From NCBI GenBank assembly GCA_015487975.1, contig WFOS01000004.1:1-64000 (forward strand): a stretch of DNA of 64,000 nt. Reading direction: 5' to 3'. Below the pieces are notes generated by a model, which saw only the letters and a program-made list of their open reading frames with translations, was not told where the DNA came from and made no database searches. Source of the DNA: Ardenticatena sp. (lineage in GTDB: Bacteria; Chloroflexota; Anaerolineae; Ardenticatenales; Ardenticatenaceae). Made by a program: the position numbers and the translations under genes. Shown piece by piece: positions 26,811 to 35,145 of the stretch. The first letter of the stretch is position 1. Each line of letters starts with the position of its first letter.

Positions 26811-28052
26811 TCAGAGCAAGCAGGCGGTTGGGGTTGCCACTGTTTCAGTCTCATAGGCCTGGGCTTTGGACGTTTCTGCTGGACGAAGCAGCGCCACACA
26901 AGCGGTATGTCCGTGCAAGAAGTTTTGCCCCCCCAGCGGGCCAATCTCACCAGCGCACATCATCCCGGCTAGCGGAACATCCCCTACTATGCCACGCACG
27001 ATTTGCACATCGCCATTCGGGTGCCCGTAGAGGTTTGTGCCACGCCCATTGCAGGGAAACAGCCAGACACCTGCTGGGGGCTCGTAAAGCTGTTGAGGCG
27101 CCAGCCGCATGGCGAGGTCATCGGCGGCGGCATCGGCATCATGCAGAAAGAATTGCACCAATGCGCCCCGGTGAATGTCATCGCCAATGGCAATCGCGCC
27201 GGTGCTGGCATCCACGCCCAGAATGTTGCGGATGAGGAACTCGCCGGTTTGCGCCAAGTCGTCATGGTCGCGATACGAGCCAACCACCCGCCCGATCAAC
27301 AATCCCCCGCGCGACAGCGTTTCGCGGTCTACATTCCCCATTCGGTCCACCAAGGCCTGAATGTGGTCGAACGGTGGCTGATGGTTGAGCGAGAGAATCA
27401 CATTGTCGCGCGCGCCGGTTACTTTGAAGATCGGGCTGACCGGTCGGCACCCTGTCGAGACCACCACATCCACGTCCAGGTTGCCGCTCAATGTCAAGCC
27501 TACCAGCCCCGCCTTGTGCGTCGTCGCTCCTTCGAACAATCGGTTGCCACCCGCAGTGATGCTCACCACTCCACCAATGACCGGAATTCCCGGCATAAAC
27601 ATGTTGAAAGCACTCAACACATGTTCAACCGGGGTAGTAAAGGGATCTGCCAGCAGCAAGACGGCACGTGTGCGCTGAGAAAGATGCGTGCGCGTGCAAA
27701 ACTCGGTGGCATCATGCAGAAGGGCACGCCAATCAGGCGGGCGCAAGGCAAAGGGACGTACCTGCACACCGGGCATCCAGCCCACCATGAGCACCAGCGA
27801 CGGCTCGTGCTCGAACTCGTATGCCTCGGCAATCACACCAGATGAGGTCGCCCCCACCAGTGCTTGCGGGCGCAATGCTCGCCAGACCGCTTCGCGGGCA
27901 TCGTCTGCGCGGTGTGCCAGCGCTTCACTCACAAAGAGGAGCGCCACATCAGGCGGACGCACCCGCGCATCGCGCATGGCGTCTTCAATCAATGTTTGGA
28001 GCGCAGTGTCAAATGAGTTGTGGATGGCGTACCATGTGCGAAAGCGGAACAT
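26811..28052 (-). CDS. FIST-domain sensory protein
   Basis: The protein of about 413 aa has the FIST_N and FIST_C arrangement: ALVGATSSGVIAEAYEFEHEPS in the N-terminal half and VPLAGMMCAGEIGPLGG with FLHGHTACVALL at the C-terminus. FIST domains are thought to sense small ligands such as amino acids and are usually linked to signalling proteins. No kinase or cyclase is fused or adjacent here. The start is uncertain: the ATG at 28052 fits the domain boundary but has a poor ribosome binding site; the frame stays open to a GTG at 28181. Confidence 0.82.
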   Translation of the reverse strand: MFRFRTWYAIHNSFDTALQTLIEDAMRDARVRPPDVALLFVSEALAHRADDAREAVWRALRPQALVGATSSGVIAEAYEFEHEPSLVLMVGWMPGVQVRPFALRPPDWRALLHDATEFCTRTHLSQRTRAVLLLADPFTTPVEHVLSAFNMFMPGIPVIGGVVSITAGGNRLFEGATTHKAGLVGLTLSGNLDVDVVVSTGCRPVSPIFKVTGARDNVILSLNHQPPFDHIQALVDRMGNVDRETLSRGGLLIGRVVGSYRDHDDLAQTGEFLIRNILGVDASTGAIAIGDDIHRGALVQFFLHDADAAADDLAMRLAPQQLYEPPAGVWLFPCNGRGTNLYGHPNGDVQIVRGIVGDVPLAGMMCAGEIGPLGGQNFLHGHTACVALLRPAETSKAQAYETETVATPTACLL

Positions 28053-28191
28053 GCAGATACCGTCAACATTGGATGTTTGGATACACTGGAGCGCCCACGT
28101 TTCGACGCCTTTCAAAGGTGCGTGCAGGCCGGTTGAGTATACGAGGAACAGCCTGAAAAGGAAAACATCTGCAACACGCACCTTCCAACAA

Positions 28192-28225
28192 AAACCTGTC
28201 AGGCGTTTACCTCCCTGACAGGTTT
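28192..28225 (-). terminator. Terminator after aminotransferase gene
   Basis: The 12-bp stem AAACCTGTCAGG / CCTGACAGGTTT is followed on the minus strand by TTTGTT. It lies between the aminotransferase and FIST genes. Confidence 0.75.
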
Positions 28226-28261
28226 CCAGACACGCTCCAAGCGAGTGTCAGGGTACGCCTC

Positions 28262-29362
28262 TCAGGCGTTGGCCTGTTGCAATGCCTGGACAGCCATTGC
28301 CAACCGCCGTATCCCTTCGCGCAGCTCGTCGGGGGTGAGAGCGCAGAATGGCAGACGCAAGAATCGCTCACCATCTGACGGATTGACGAAGAACGCACGC
28401 CCATCGCCCAACACCAGGCCCTGCTCGCGTGCTGCCGCCCGCAAGGCCTCGGATGTCACACCTTCGGGCAGATTGACTGAGACAAAGAAGCCCCCATCGG
28501 GTTCGATCCAGTCGGCATTGGGCAGGTACGTGCGGATTGCATCACAGACGGCTTCCAGGCGTGGACGGTAGAGAGCATGCAAAAAGCGTAGCTGTGCATC
28601 CAGCCAACCACGACGGCAAAATTCGTCGACGGCGGCCGCGCCCAGGTGGTTCGGCATGATGTACGTATCTTCGGCCACCTTGGCAATGGGGGTGAGCCGC
28701 GCTTCATCACCGATGAGGTAGCCCACACGCACACCAGGGCTGATTTGCTTGGTGAAGGACGACATTTGCAACGTTACGTCGGGGCCCAGGTCGTAGAGCG
28801 AGGGAAGCGGCTCGCCACGATAGCGCAAGGGGCGATACGGGGCATCTTCGACGAAGAAAAAGCCATACTGGCGAGCCAGTTCGACCAAGCGTTGCCGCTT
28901 TTCAAGTGAAGCCGTCGCGCCCGATGGGTTCTGGAAATCGGGGATGATGTAAAAGAAACGCGGGGTTGTCTCTTGCAGCGCCCGTTCCAGTGCCGCGATG
29001 TCAGGCCCATCGGCTTCGAGGGGGATACCAACCACCTTGGCGCGATGACGGCGCAGAAGGGTAATCGCGCGGTCGTAGGTGGGGACTTCCACGAACACTG
29101 TATCGCCGGGCTGCAGGTACGCCCACGAGACAAATTCGACGAATTGAAGCGACCCATTCGCCAACATCACCTGTTCGGGGCGCACGCCATGTCGCTCAGC
29201 AAGCCACTCACGCAGGGGGGGATATCCCCACGATTTGCCATACTGCATCACACGCACCGCATCGGGGCCGCGCAGCGCCGCGACGGCGCATTCCGCCAGA
29301 CGTTCCGAGGGGAAGCTGTCGTCAGCCGGCACACCACGTGTAAACACAATCGTTTCGGACAT
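28262..29362 (-). CDS. PLP-dependent aminotransferase (class I/II, LysN/MocR-like)
   Basis: The 366-aa enzyme is a fold-type I aminotransferase. The Schiff-base lysine is Lys205 in SSFTKQISPG. Other conserved features are YGKSWGYPPLREWLAERHG, PDFQNPSG and VEDAPYRPLRY, which together resemble 2-aminoadipate or aromatic aminotransferases and the enzyme half of MocR regulators. There is no DNA-binding domain. The precise amino acid is unknown. Terminators flank the gene on both sides, so it is transcribed alone. Confidence 0.9.
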   Translation of the reverse strand: MSETIVFTRGVPADDSFPSERLAECAVAALRGPDAVRVMQYGKSWGYPPLREWLAERHGVRPEQVMLANGSLQFVEFVSWAYLQPGDTVFVEVPTYDRAITLLRRHRAKVVGIPLEADGPDIAALERALQETTPRFFYIIPDFQNPSGATASLEKRQRLVELARQYGFFFVEDAPYRPLRYRGEPLPSLYDLGPDVTLQMSSFTKQISPGVRVGYLIGDEARLTPIAKVAEDTYIMPNHLGAAAVDEFCRRGWLDAQLRFLHALYRPRLEAVCDAIRTYLPNADWIEPDGGFFVSVNLPEGVTSEALRAAAREQGLVLGDGRAFFVNPSDGERFLRLPFCALTPDELREGIRRLAMAVQALQQANA

Positions 29363-29397
29363 AGGGGCCTCCTGTTTTCGTTCAACTTGGCAGACAA

Positions 29398-29426
29398 AAC
29401 GCCGCCTGTGTCGAACAGGCGGCGTT
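29398..29426 (-). terminator. Terminator of efp operon
   Basis: The 11-bp stem AACGCCGCCTG / CAGGCGGCGTT is followed on the minus strand by TTGTCTG, ending the efp-zinc-ribbon transcript. Confidence 0.8.
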
Positions 29427-29457
29427 GCCAGGCATATTCATGTGAGCGCCGTCGTGA

Positions 29458-29709
29458 TTACTGGCGCTCCTCCGTTTCCGCGGGACCCAATGGCGCGCCA
29501 GTCGGGCCGTGAATCGTCACAATCTCTATCCCGCGGTAATCATCGCGCAGGCGAATACGGAAAACCGCATTGCAATCGTCGCACGCCATCTCTTCTTCGT
29601 CTTCGATTTGCACCCCGGCAATCTTGTACTTTTGCCCACAACCAGGGCATTCGAAGATGAATTGCGTTTTGGTGGGGTCATACAAATCGCGTGCGCTTGG
29701 TCGTGCCAT
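29458..29709 (-). CDS. Small zinc-ribbon protein of unknown function
   Basis: The 83-aa protein has one zinc ribbon formed by CPGCGQKY and CDDCNAVFRI, spaced by about 20 residues, and a short C-terminal tail rich in Gly, Pro and Glu. It starts at an ATG with GGGAGG 8 nt upstream and follows efp by 54 nt in the same operon. A role connected with translation is possible from context but cannot be shown from sequence. Confidence 0.75.
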   Translation of the reverse strand: MARPSARDLYDPTKTQFIFECPGCGQKYKIAGVQIEDEEEMACDDCNAVFRIRLRDDYRGIEIVTIHGPTGAPLGPAETEERQ

Positions 29710-29763
29710 GATGTTCCTCCCATGAATGTGCACGTCGATCGCGCACATATCCCTTGCCACTTT

Positions 29764-30330
29764 TTACGCCGATTTGACGCGCGTGACGTATTCGCCAGTG
29801 CGTGTATCAACGCGAACGACATCACCAGTGTTGACAAAGAGCGGCACGTTGACTGTCAGGCCGGTTTCCAGCTCGGCGGGTTTGGTCGCACCTTGCGCTG
29901 TATCGCCAGCAAAACCCGGTTCGGTGTAGGTCACTTCCAGATCGACAGTGGGGGGCAACTCGATCTCGATCGCCTCACCTTCATAGAATGCAATTTCCAG
30001 TTGCATCCCTTCTTTGAGAAACTTGACCTGGTCGCCCAACAACGAGGCCGGCACGCCGGGCTGTTCATACGTTTCAAGATCCATGAAGTAGTAGAAATCG
30101 CCATCGTTGTAGATGTATTCCATTTTGCGCGATTCAAGACGCACATCCTGAAAGCGGTCGGTGGGTGAAAAGGTGCGTTCGATAGTGGCGCCACTGCGCA
30201 GGTTGCGCAATTTGACACGCACCGTCGCGCTCCCACGGCCCAGGTGCGTTTGGGAGTGTGTCAACACACGATAGAGTTCACCGTCCATCTCGAAGACGGT
30301 TCCGGGGCGCATATCACCGGCTGAAATCAT
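29764..30330 (-). CDS. efp: Translation elongation factor P
   Basis: EF-P enters the ribosomal E site and rescues stalling at polyproline stretches. The 188-aa size and three-domain layout are standard, with the C-terminal signature GLTVNVPLFVNTGDVVRVDTRTG present. The start was placed at ATG 30330, 9 nt after GGAGG, because the ATG at 30339 touches the ribosome binding site; with this start the loop residue that carries the functional modification is Arg32 (HLGRGSAT). Most EF-P have lysine here; arginine is the form rhamnosylated by EarP in some Proteobacteria. No earP is in the window. A hairpin in the 5' leader (30357-30375) lies just before the ribosome binding site. Confidence 0.95.
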   Translation of the reverse strand: MISAGDMRPGTVFEMDGELYRVLTHSQTHLGRGSATVRVKLRNLRSGATIERTFSPTDRFQDVRLESRKMEYIYNDGDFYYFMDLETYEQPGVPASLLGDQVKFLKEGMQLEIAFYEGEAIEIELPPTVDLEVTYTEPGFAGDTAQGATKPAELETGLTVNVPLFVNTGDVVRVDTRTGEYVTRVKSA

Positions 30331-30356
30331 GGGCTTCATCCTCCTTGGCTTCACCT

Positions 30357-30375
30357 AACGGGCAGCCTGCCCGTT
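30357..30375 (-). promoter_or_regulatory. Hairpin in efp 5' leader
   Basis: The near-perfect palindrome AACGGGCAG-C-CTGCCCGTT lies between the efp promoter and its ribosome binding site. It could influence mRNA stability or translation; no T tract follows, so it is not a terminator. Confidence 0.45.
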
Positions 30376-30394
30376 GAATCTCGTATGCGGCGCG

Positions 30395-30422
30395 ATTATA
30401 CGAACAATACGGGGGATGGCAA
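30395..30422 (-). promoter_or_regulatory. efp promoter
   Basis: On the minus strand TTGCCA (30422-30417) and TATAAT (30400-30395) are 16 nt apart. Confidence 0.7.
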
Positions 30423-30467
30423 AGGGGTACCATAGCGCAACCCCCACGGCCACGGAGTGAAAACAAA

Positions 30468-30492
30468 CTGCGGTGCCGCCAGGGCACCGCAG
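30468..30492 (-). terminator. Terminator after MBL-fold hydrolase gene
   Basis: The 10-bp stem CTGCGGTGCC / GGCACCGCAG with a 5-nt loop is followed on the minus strand by TTTGTTTTC. Confidence 0.85.
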
Positions 30493-30509
30493 CGGAGTGT
30501 TTTCTGCTT

Positions 30510-31403
30510 TCACGCAGTGGTCTGCTGCGCTTTCAGATCGGAATACATCCGCAACAGATTGGCCTGGTGCATATACCGCACAAGGCCATCCAGCGGAATG
30601 CTGCTGATGCTACTTTTGCGTTCTTCCGTATCAAATGCGCAATCTTCGGGAATGCTGTCGGCAATTGCAGCGCGGATATCCTCGGCATCCAGCAAGGCAC
30701 GGGCTTTTTCGTGCAGGCAATCAAGATACTGCATCTGGTCTTGCAAGACATGGGGAATTTCCCCCCGCAACAAGACATCGCCATGCCCCTGCACAATCGC
30801 TTCCAGGTTCATTTCGCGAATGCGTTGCAACGTATGGTAGAGTGTCTGCCAATCACCCCATGCGCTACGCGGCAACGCCTGGTCCCAGGTAAAGTATGGC
30901 ACAGGCAAAACCGCATCGCCAGCAATGAGCACCCGGTCCCCTTCGATCACGACACCGATGTTATCAGGAGTGTGCCCCGGCAAATGCAAGAGATAGAGCA
31001 AACGATTCCCCAAACGAAGCGCCATTTCGTGGTCGAAGACGATATTGGGAATGACCAGCTGCACCTCTTCCAGTGCCGGGTTCTCGGCTTTGGCAGCCTC
31101 CAATGCCGATTGCCCGAACGTCAGCAAGAATTCGCGGCAACGGCGATGAGCAATCACATGAGCTTCCGGGTACAGGTACGTACCGTTGACATGGTCGGCG
31201 TGGAAGTGGGTATTGATGACATACCGTACCCCTTGCGGACTGCGTCGGCGCACGAACGCAGCCATTTCGCGGCTTTCTTCTGGCAGCGGCAGGGTATCGA
31301 TGATGATCGCGCCTTCGTCTGTCAGAATTGCTGTTGCTGTGACGTGCGCGTAGATTTCGCTTGTGAAGATGTAAATGTCATCGGCAATTCGTTCATTCCG
31401 CAT
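30510..31403 (-). CDS. Metallo-beta-lactamase-fold hydrolase
   Basis: The 297-aa protein has the zinc motif HFHADH (in VINTHFHADHVNGT), a second histidine in LPGHTPDN, the bridging aspartate in IAGDAVLP, and a last histidine in QGHGDVL. This set is complete for a dinuclear zinc hydrolase of the glyoxalase II/lactonase/beta-lactamase superfamily. The substrate is unknown. The start is at the ATG before RNERIADD; the ribosome binding site is weak. The gene follows the candidate structured RNA at 31552-31731 on the same strand, but a hairpin lies between them. Confidence 0.85.
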   Translation of the reverse strand: MRNERIADDIYIFTSEIYAHVTATAILTDEGAIIIDTLPLPEESREMAAFVRRRSPQGVRYVINTHFHADHVNGTYLYPEAHVIAHRRCREFLLTFGQSALEAAKAENPALEEVQLVIPNIVFDHEMALRLGNRLLYLLHLPGHTPDNIGVVIEGDRVLIAGDAVLPVPYFTWDQALPRSAWGDWQTLYHTLQRIREMNLEAIVQGHGDVLLRGEIPHVLQDQMQYLDCLHEKARALLDAEDIRAAIADSIPEDCAFDTEERKSSISSIPLDGLVRYMHQANLLRMYSDLKAQQTTA

Positions 31404-31518
31404 AGAAACCCCGCAACCACGTTGTTCTTCCGGTTCGACTACGCCACATAACCATAAACGCAAACCTGGGAAAAGGCAATCTCAGCGAGAGATAGCATTG
31501 TTTTATTTTCAATGAGAA

Positions 31519-31546
31519 AGCCACCGGACGGGTCCCCCCGGTGGCT
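31519..31546 (-). terminator. Hairpin after candidate structured RNA
   Basis: The 9-bp stem AGCCACCGG / CCGGTGGCT with a 10-nt loop is followed on the minus strand by TTCTCATT. The T tract is weak, so termination may be partial. Confidence 0.6.
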
Positions 31547-31551
31547 CTCAG

Positions 31552-31731
31552 GCGTTTCTCCACCGGGCCGTGTGGCCGGCGACGTGTGCGAACCCGTGTA
31601 CACACGGTGGGCGCGTAACCAGCGCTTTGCTCGGCCGAAGCCGCTCGCTGCGCTTCTGCGGAAATCCGCGCCCTTTGAGTAGGTGTTGGCGCAACGTGGC
31701 CCGGCGCGTCACGTACCCGGTCGGGAAACGC
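31552..31731 (-). ncRNA. Candidate structured RNA of unknown class, about 180 nt
   Basis: This non-coding stretch can be transcribed from a promoter at 31738-31765, and the expected start matches the first paired base. The 5' end GCGTTTC (31731-31725) pairs with GAAACGC at the 3' end (31558-31552), and the adjacent ACCGGG pairs with CCCGGT, giving a closing stem. Inside are a stem ACGTG/CACGT, a long hairpin closed by GGGCGCG/CGCGCCC and capped by CGGC-TTCG-GCCG, and a stem CCGTGTG/CACACGG. A hairpin follows at once. Size and end pairing resemble 6S RNA, but the interior is more branched. It does not show the motifs of RNase P RNA, tmRNA or SRP RNA, nor of the riboswitches I can recall. Confidence 0.55.
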
Positions 31732-31737
31732 AATGTC

Positions 31738-31765
31738 ATTATAGAAGGAGTTGCCTTTGGAGCAA
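31738..31765 (-). promoter_or_regulatory. Promoter of candidate structured RNA
   Basis: On the minus strand TTGCTC (31765-31760) and a perfect TATAAT (31743-31738) are 16 nt apart, about 7 nt before the first base of the closing stem. Confidence 0.65.
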
Positions 31766-31789
31766 GCCACGTCGAGGGAAGGCGTGAAG

Positions 31790-32533
31790 TCAACGGCGAG
31801 CGTGGCGAGCCGGCTGAAACAATCCCCCGCCAAAGAGCAGTGGCTCTGCCAGCAGGTGCCCCACCAGTGCCGGTATGACAGACCCACTTTGTGCGAACCC
31901 GACGGCTGCCACGATGGCCATCATACAGCGAAAGAGAGGGTGCATGGCCATGTGCGGGCGTTGCAGACGCCGCCACCAGGCCGGGTCGAGCCACCATTCC
32001 AACAAGATGAGCACAAGGCCAAGGAAGGCGCTTATACCAATCGTCCCTGTCAACACCATTGCCACCGCGCGATAGAACGCCCAATGGGCGTGGACCAGCA
32101 GGATATCTGGCCAGAAGAGGAAAAAACCAAATGGTGCTTGCCACAAGCGGCATTCCGGTGGGTATTGACGGCGCGGCCAGACAAGTGCTGCATGGACGAA
32201 TATGGCCATCCCCACACTGCCTAGCCCAACCAGTGCCACCAACGTTTGCCGCCAGGTGGCGTCTGGGGGCCAAATCAATCCCAGTTCATGAGGAAAGAGT
32301 CCCCCACTCAAAAGCGCAACATAGGGGACCCCGAGGTACACACTCCATCGCAAGGCTGTGCGAACCCCAGCGCGTGCCAGCAACGCACGCCAGCGCGCCG
32401 CCTGGCGGCTGTATCGGACCGGCGCAGCGCGGGCGATCAACGAGAGCCAGCGCACCCCACTGCGGGCGAACAACGTGCCAGCAAGAAGCAACGCCAGCCA
32501 TACTTCGCGCGGCCACCAGGCAAACGGGGTCAT
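31790..32533 (-). CDS. Multi-pass membrane protein of unknown function
   Basis: The 247-aa protein has about six hydrophobic segments and is rich in Trp, Arg and Ala. Near the C-terminus GSVIPALVGHLLAEPLLF resembles the last conserved helix (with its histidine) of CPBP-type intramembrane proteases, but the EExxxR motif of that family was not found, so this is only a weak hint. It overlaps the histidine kinase gene by four bases (ATGA), so the two are co-translated and may act together, for example as sensor partner. Confidence 0.7.
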   Translation of the reverse strand: MTPFAWWPREVWLALLLAGTLFARSGVRWLSLIARAAPVRYSRQAARWRALLARAGVRTALRWSVYLGVPYVALLSGGLFPHELGLIWPPDATWRQTLVALVGLGSVGMAIFVHAALVWPRRQYPPECRLWQAPFGFFLFWPDILLVHAHWAFYRAVAMVLTGTIGISAFLGLVLILLEWWLDPAWWRRLQRPHMAMHPLFRCMMAIVAAVGFAQSGSVIPALVGHLLAEPLLFGGGLFQPARHARR

Positions 32534-34233
32534 AGCGGCACGAAGAGGCTCACTGTTGTGCCGTGCCCAGGTGCGCTTTCGATGTCAAGCACACCATCGA
32601 TCATCTCGGCGCGTTCGCGCATGTTGACCATGCCTAAACTGGTGCGACGGCCATACTGTCCCAGGACTTCTTCCACGTCGAATCCGGGGCCTTCATCCTG
32701 CACCTGGACGAGCAAGCCTCGCGCGGTACGCTCCACACGTACTGTGATGGGTGCCCCTTTGGCATGTTTTTTGGCATTTCCAACGGCTTCTTGCACGATG
32801 GCAAAAACCGTTTGTTCGAGCGTCTCGTCCAATTTGGGGAGTGGATCGGCGTAGAGCGTGATGTTCAGGTTGTCCTGTTCACGCAGGCGTTTCACATACT
32901 GCTCCAAAGCTGGAATGAGCCCCTCGGTTTCGAGCACCACCGGCCGCAGCGTAAACATCAACGTGCGCAGTTCTTGCGCGGTTTGCAGTGCATTTTCGCG
33001 CAATTGCTGCAATTCCTCGGGAGCACGGTCGGGCTGATTGCGCAGGAGCGCCATGATGAAGTCAGCTTGCATGGCAATCGCAGCCACCCGCTGAACAGGG
33101 CCATCGTGCAAGTCACGTGCCATCTTGTGCCGCCAATCTTCCTCGTCGGCCAGAATTTCTTCGCGACTGCGCTGCAATTCCAACGCCATTTTTTGCGTAT
33201 ACAGTGAAAGACTGACGAGGTTGGCAAGGGCCCGCACATAGGTGATCGCACGGTCTTGTTCTGGATCGGGGCGCTTACGCATACCGAAGACCATAACGCC
33301 ATACACATCCAGGCGCATGTAGAGCGGCACCACCAGCAACCAGTGCTGACGCAGCATGGGAAACTCGCGTCCTACCTCGATATCGGCTTGCACGACCTGA
33401 ATTTGCCCCGTGTTGAAAGCTTCCTGCAGCGAGGCAAACTGTACCCGTCGGCCAAACCACGTCGCTTCGATCTTATGCGTGGCCACAACCAGCAACTGGT
33501 TGACATCGGTGGGGCTAAAGGTGAATCCTACCCCACGCACGGTTCCACCATAGGCGGATTCGAGTACTTTGGCAGCGTTTTGCAAACCTGCTTCGATGAT
33601 CGGGCCTACCCCCGAGAGCGTTGGCAATTGTTCACTGAGTGTGGTCACTGCATTGGCACCGACTTCATCATCTACACCGTCAGACGAGGAAAGCCGCCCA
33701 ATGCCCCCTACCAGCAATTCATGCCATGCCAGCAACACGAACAATCCCAGCACGCCCAGCCACCAGAAGCCCATCTGCACAATGGCATCGTTGCCCTGCG
33801 GCAGGCGGTTCAGGGTAAGATCGAGCAGCGCCATGAATGCCAACGCGGCAAAGCCATAGCGAGCTTCGAAGTGTCGAGCCAACCAGAATGCAGGTGCCAG
33901 CGACAGCATGACCAGCACGTTTGCGAGTGCGCCTTCGGCAACGTGCAACACCATCAATAGCACCACACCATCGGCAAGGAAGGCTAGTTCGCGCCCACGG
34001 CGAGCAGACAAACGTGGTACAACCAACGTCAGCAGGGCAAACAAATGTGCAAGAAGCGCCCCCAAAATCGTCCAACGACCAAAGGGAATGGCATCGCGAA
34101 AGGGGATGGCCACAACGAGGACGACCATGAGCCAGGCAACATGCACCAGCCATGTGGCCATTTGGGCTTGTTGAACCGGACGTTTCATACCTTCCACCTT
34201 GTGGTGTTCGTTCTCGGTCAAATGTCTTGCCAT
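32530..34233 (-). CDS. Sensor histidine kinase, NarL-type (HisKA_3), with GAF-like domain
   Basis: The 567-aa protein has about six N-terminal transmembrane helices (residues 25-175), then a GAF-like sensor region (about 205-345) and the transmitter domain. The phosphorylated residue is His376 in ARDLHDGPVQR, the HisKA_3 signature. The ATPase region shows QEAVGNAKKHAKG (N box), DEGPGFD (G1) and SLGMVNMRERAEMIDG. Kinases of this class pair with LuxR-type response regulators, but none is adjacent; the nearest LuxR-type gene at 63.6 kb has no receiver domain. It is co-transcribed with the downstream membrane protein and probably with the upstream amidase and antiporter. Confidence 0.92.
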   Translation of the reverse strand: MARHLTENEHHKVEGMKRPVQQAQMATWLVHVAWLMVVLVVAIPFRDAIPFGRWTILGALLAHLFALLTLVVPRLSARRGRELAFLADGVVLLMVLHVAEGALANVLVMLSLAPAFWLARHFEARYGFAALAFMALLDLTLNRLPQGNDAIVQMGFWWLGVLGLFVLLAWHELLVGGIGRLSSSDGVDDEVGANAVTTLSEQLPTLSGVGPIIEAGLQNAAKVLESAYGGTVRGVGFTFSPTDVNQLLVVATHKIEATWFGRRVQFASLQEAFNTGQIQVVQADIEVGREFPMLRQHWLLVVPLYMRLDVYGVMVFGMRKRPDPEQDRAITYVRALANLVSLSLYTQKMALELQRSREEILADEEDWRHKMARDLHDGPVQRVAAIAMQADFIMALLRNQPDRAPEELQQLRENALQTAQELRTLMFTLRPVVLETEGLIPALEQYVKRLREQDNLNITLYADPLPKLDETLEQTVFAIVQEAVGNAKKHAKGAPITVRVERTARGLLVQVQDEGPGFDVEEVLGQYGRRTSLGMVNMRERAEMIDGVLDIESAPGHGTTVSLFVPL

Positions 34234-34312
34234 CTATCGTCCATTTTTTCGGCACAACCCGCGCCTGATAATAGCATGAGCAGCCAAAAATGAAACTCAC
34301 TCCTTGTTCCGT

Positions 34313-35134
34313 TCAAGAGCCATCCAGAAAACATGTGATCCCTTCCACCAAGCCCCGTGCCAGGCGGTCCTGTTCGTTCACCAGCATCTCGCGGTCGTGG
34401 TACAAAAACCCCAGTTCGATGATGGCGGCGGGGGTTTGTGGATGAATGCGATAGAACGCGTGATACCCCGTCATGTTGTACGTGATGCTTCCGGGATGGC
34501 GTGGTAAACCAGTCGCACGCTCATACGCATCATACAGGCACGCCACCAGGCGGTCTTCGGCATCGGGAATCACGCTGGTAGCGGCACGCGCCACTTTGAA
34601 GCCTGTTGCGCCCTCGAACGTCACGCACGAATCCACATGCACCGAGACGAGTGCATCGGCCTGATATCCATTCAACCGGGGATCGAATTCGGCGAGCAGG
34701 TCAACGTCGTACCCCGCACGGCGCAAACGTTCCACTACCTTGCGCGAGACTGCCAGCGTTATGTCCACTTCTTGCAAGCCCGTCTCCGCGCAAATCGCGC
34801 CACTATCGTTTTGCCAGTGCCCCGCGATAATGCCAATGCGTGGCACATGCGGCGTAGGTGTTGGGGCAGGCGTGGCGGTGAGGAGTGGCGTGGGCGTGCG
34901 CACTGGTGTGGGTGTCCAGGCAGTCACCACAACCAGCGGCGTCTGCGGCGGAGAAGCCGATGAGGATGTGCCCGACCACATCCAGAAAAAGAACACCAGC
35001 ACCAGCACGTTGACAGCCAGGCTCAACGCTAGGAAGCCATGTGCGATGGTTTCGAGCACTTCGCGGCGCAAGCCAGAGCGCAGGCGACGACGTTGTCGCC
35101 TGCGCGGTATGGGCTCGAACTGGTCATAGGACAT
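34313..35134 (-). CDS. N-acetylmuramoyl-L-alanine amidase (Amidase_3), membrane-anchored
   Basis: The 273-aa protein has a basic cytoplasmic start (RRRQRRRLR), one transmembrane helix (about residues 34-54), a Thr/Pro linker of about 40 residues, and an Amidase_3 catalytic domain. Zinc ligands fit His in IIAGHWQND, Glu in TGLQEVDI and His in SVHVDS; the catalytic glutamate is in AIIELGFL. It would cleave the amide bond between muramic acid and peptide outside the membrane. The gene lies 11 nt after the antiporter gene. Confidence 0.9.
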   Translation of the reverse strand: MSYDQFEPIPRRRQRRRLRSGLRREVLETIAHGFLALSLAVNVLVLVFFFWMWSGTSSSASPPQTPLVVVTAWTPTPVRTPTPLLTATPAPTPTPHVPRIGIIAGHWQNDSGAICAETGLQEVDITLAVSRKVVERLRRAGYDVDLLAEFDPRLNGYQADALVSVHVDSCVTFEGATGFKVARAATSVIPDAEDRLVACLYDAYERATGLPRHPGSITYNMTGYHAFYRIHPQTPAAIIELGFLYHDREMLVNEQDRLARGLVEGITCFLDGS

Positions 35135-35145
35135 CGTTCACTCGT

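Noticed and set aside
31404-31508. Riboswitch controlling the MBL-fold hydrolase
   Set aside because: The structured region ends at a hairpin well before the gene, and the intervening sequence has no aptamer-like features I recognise; a cis-regulatory role cannot be excluded but is not supported.
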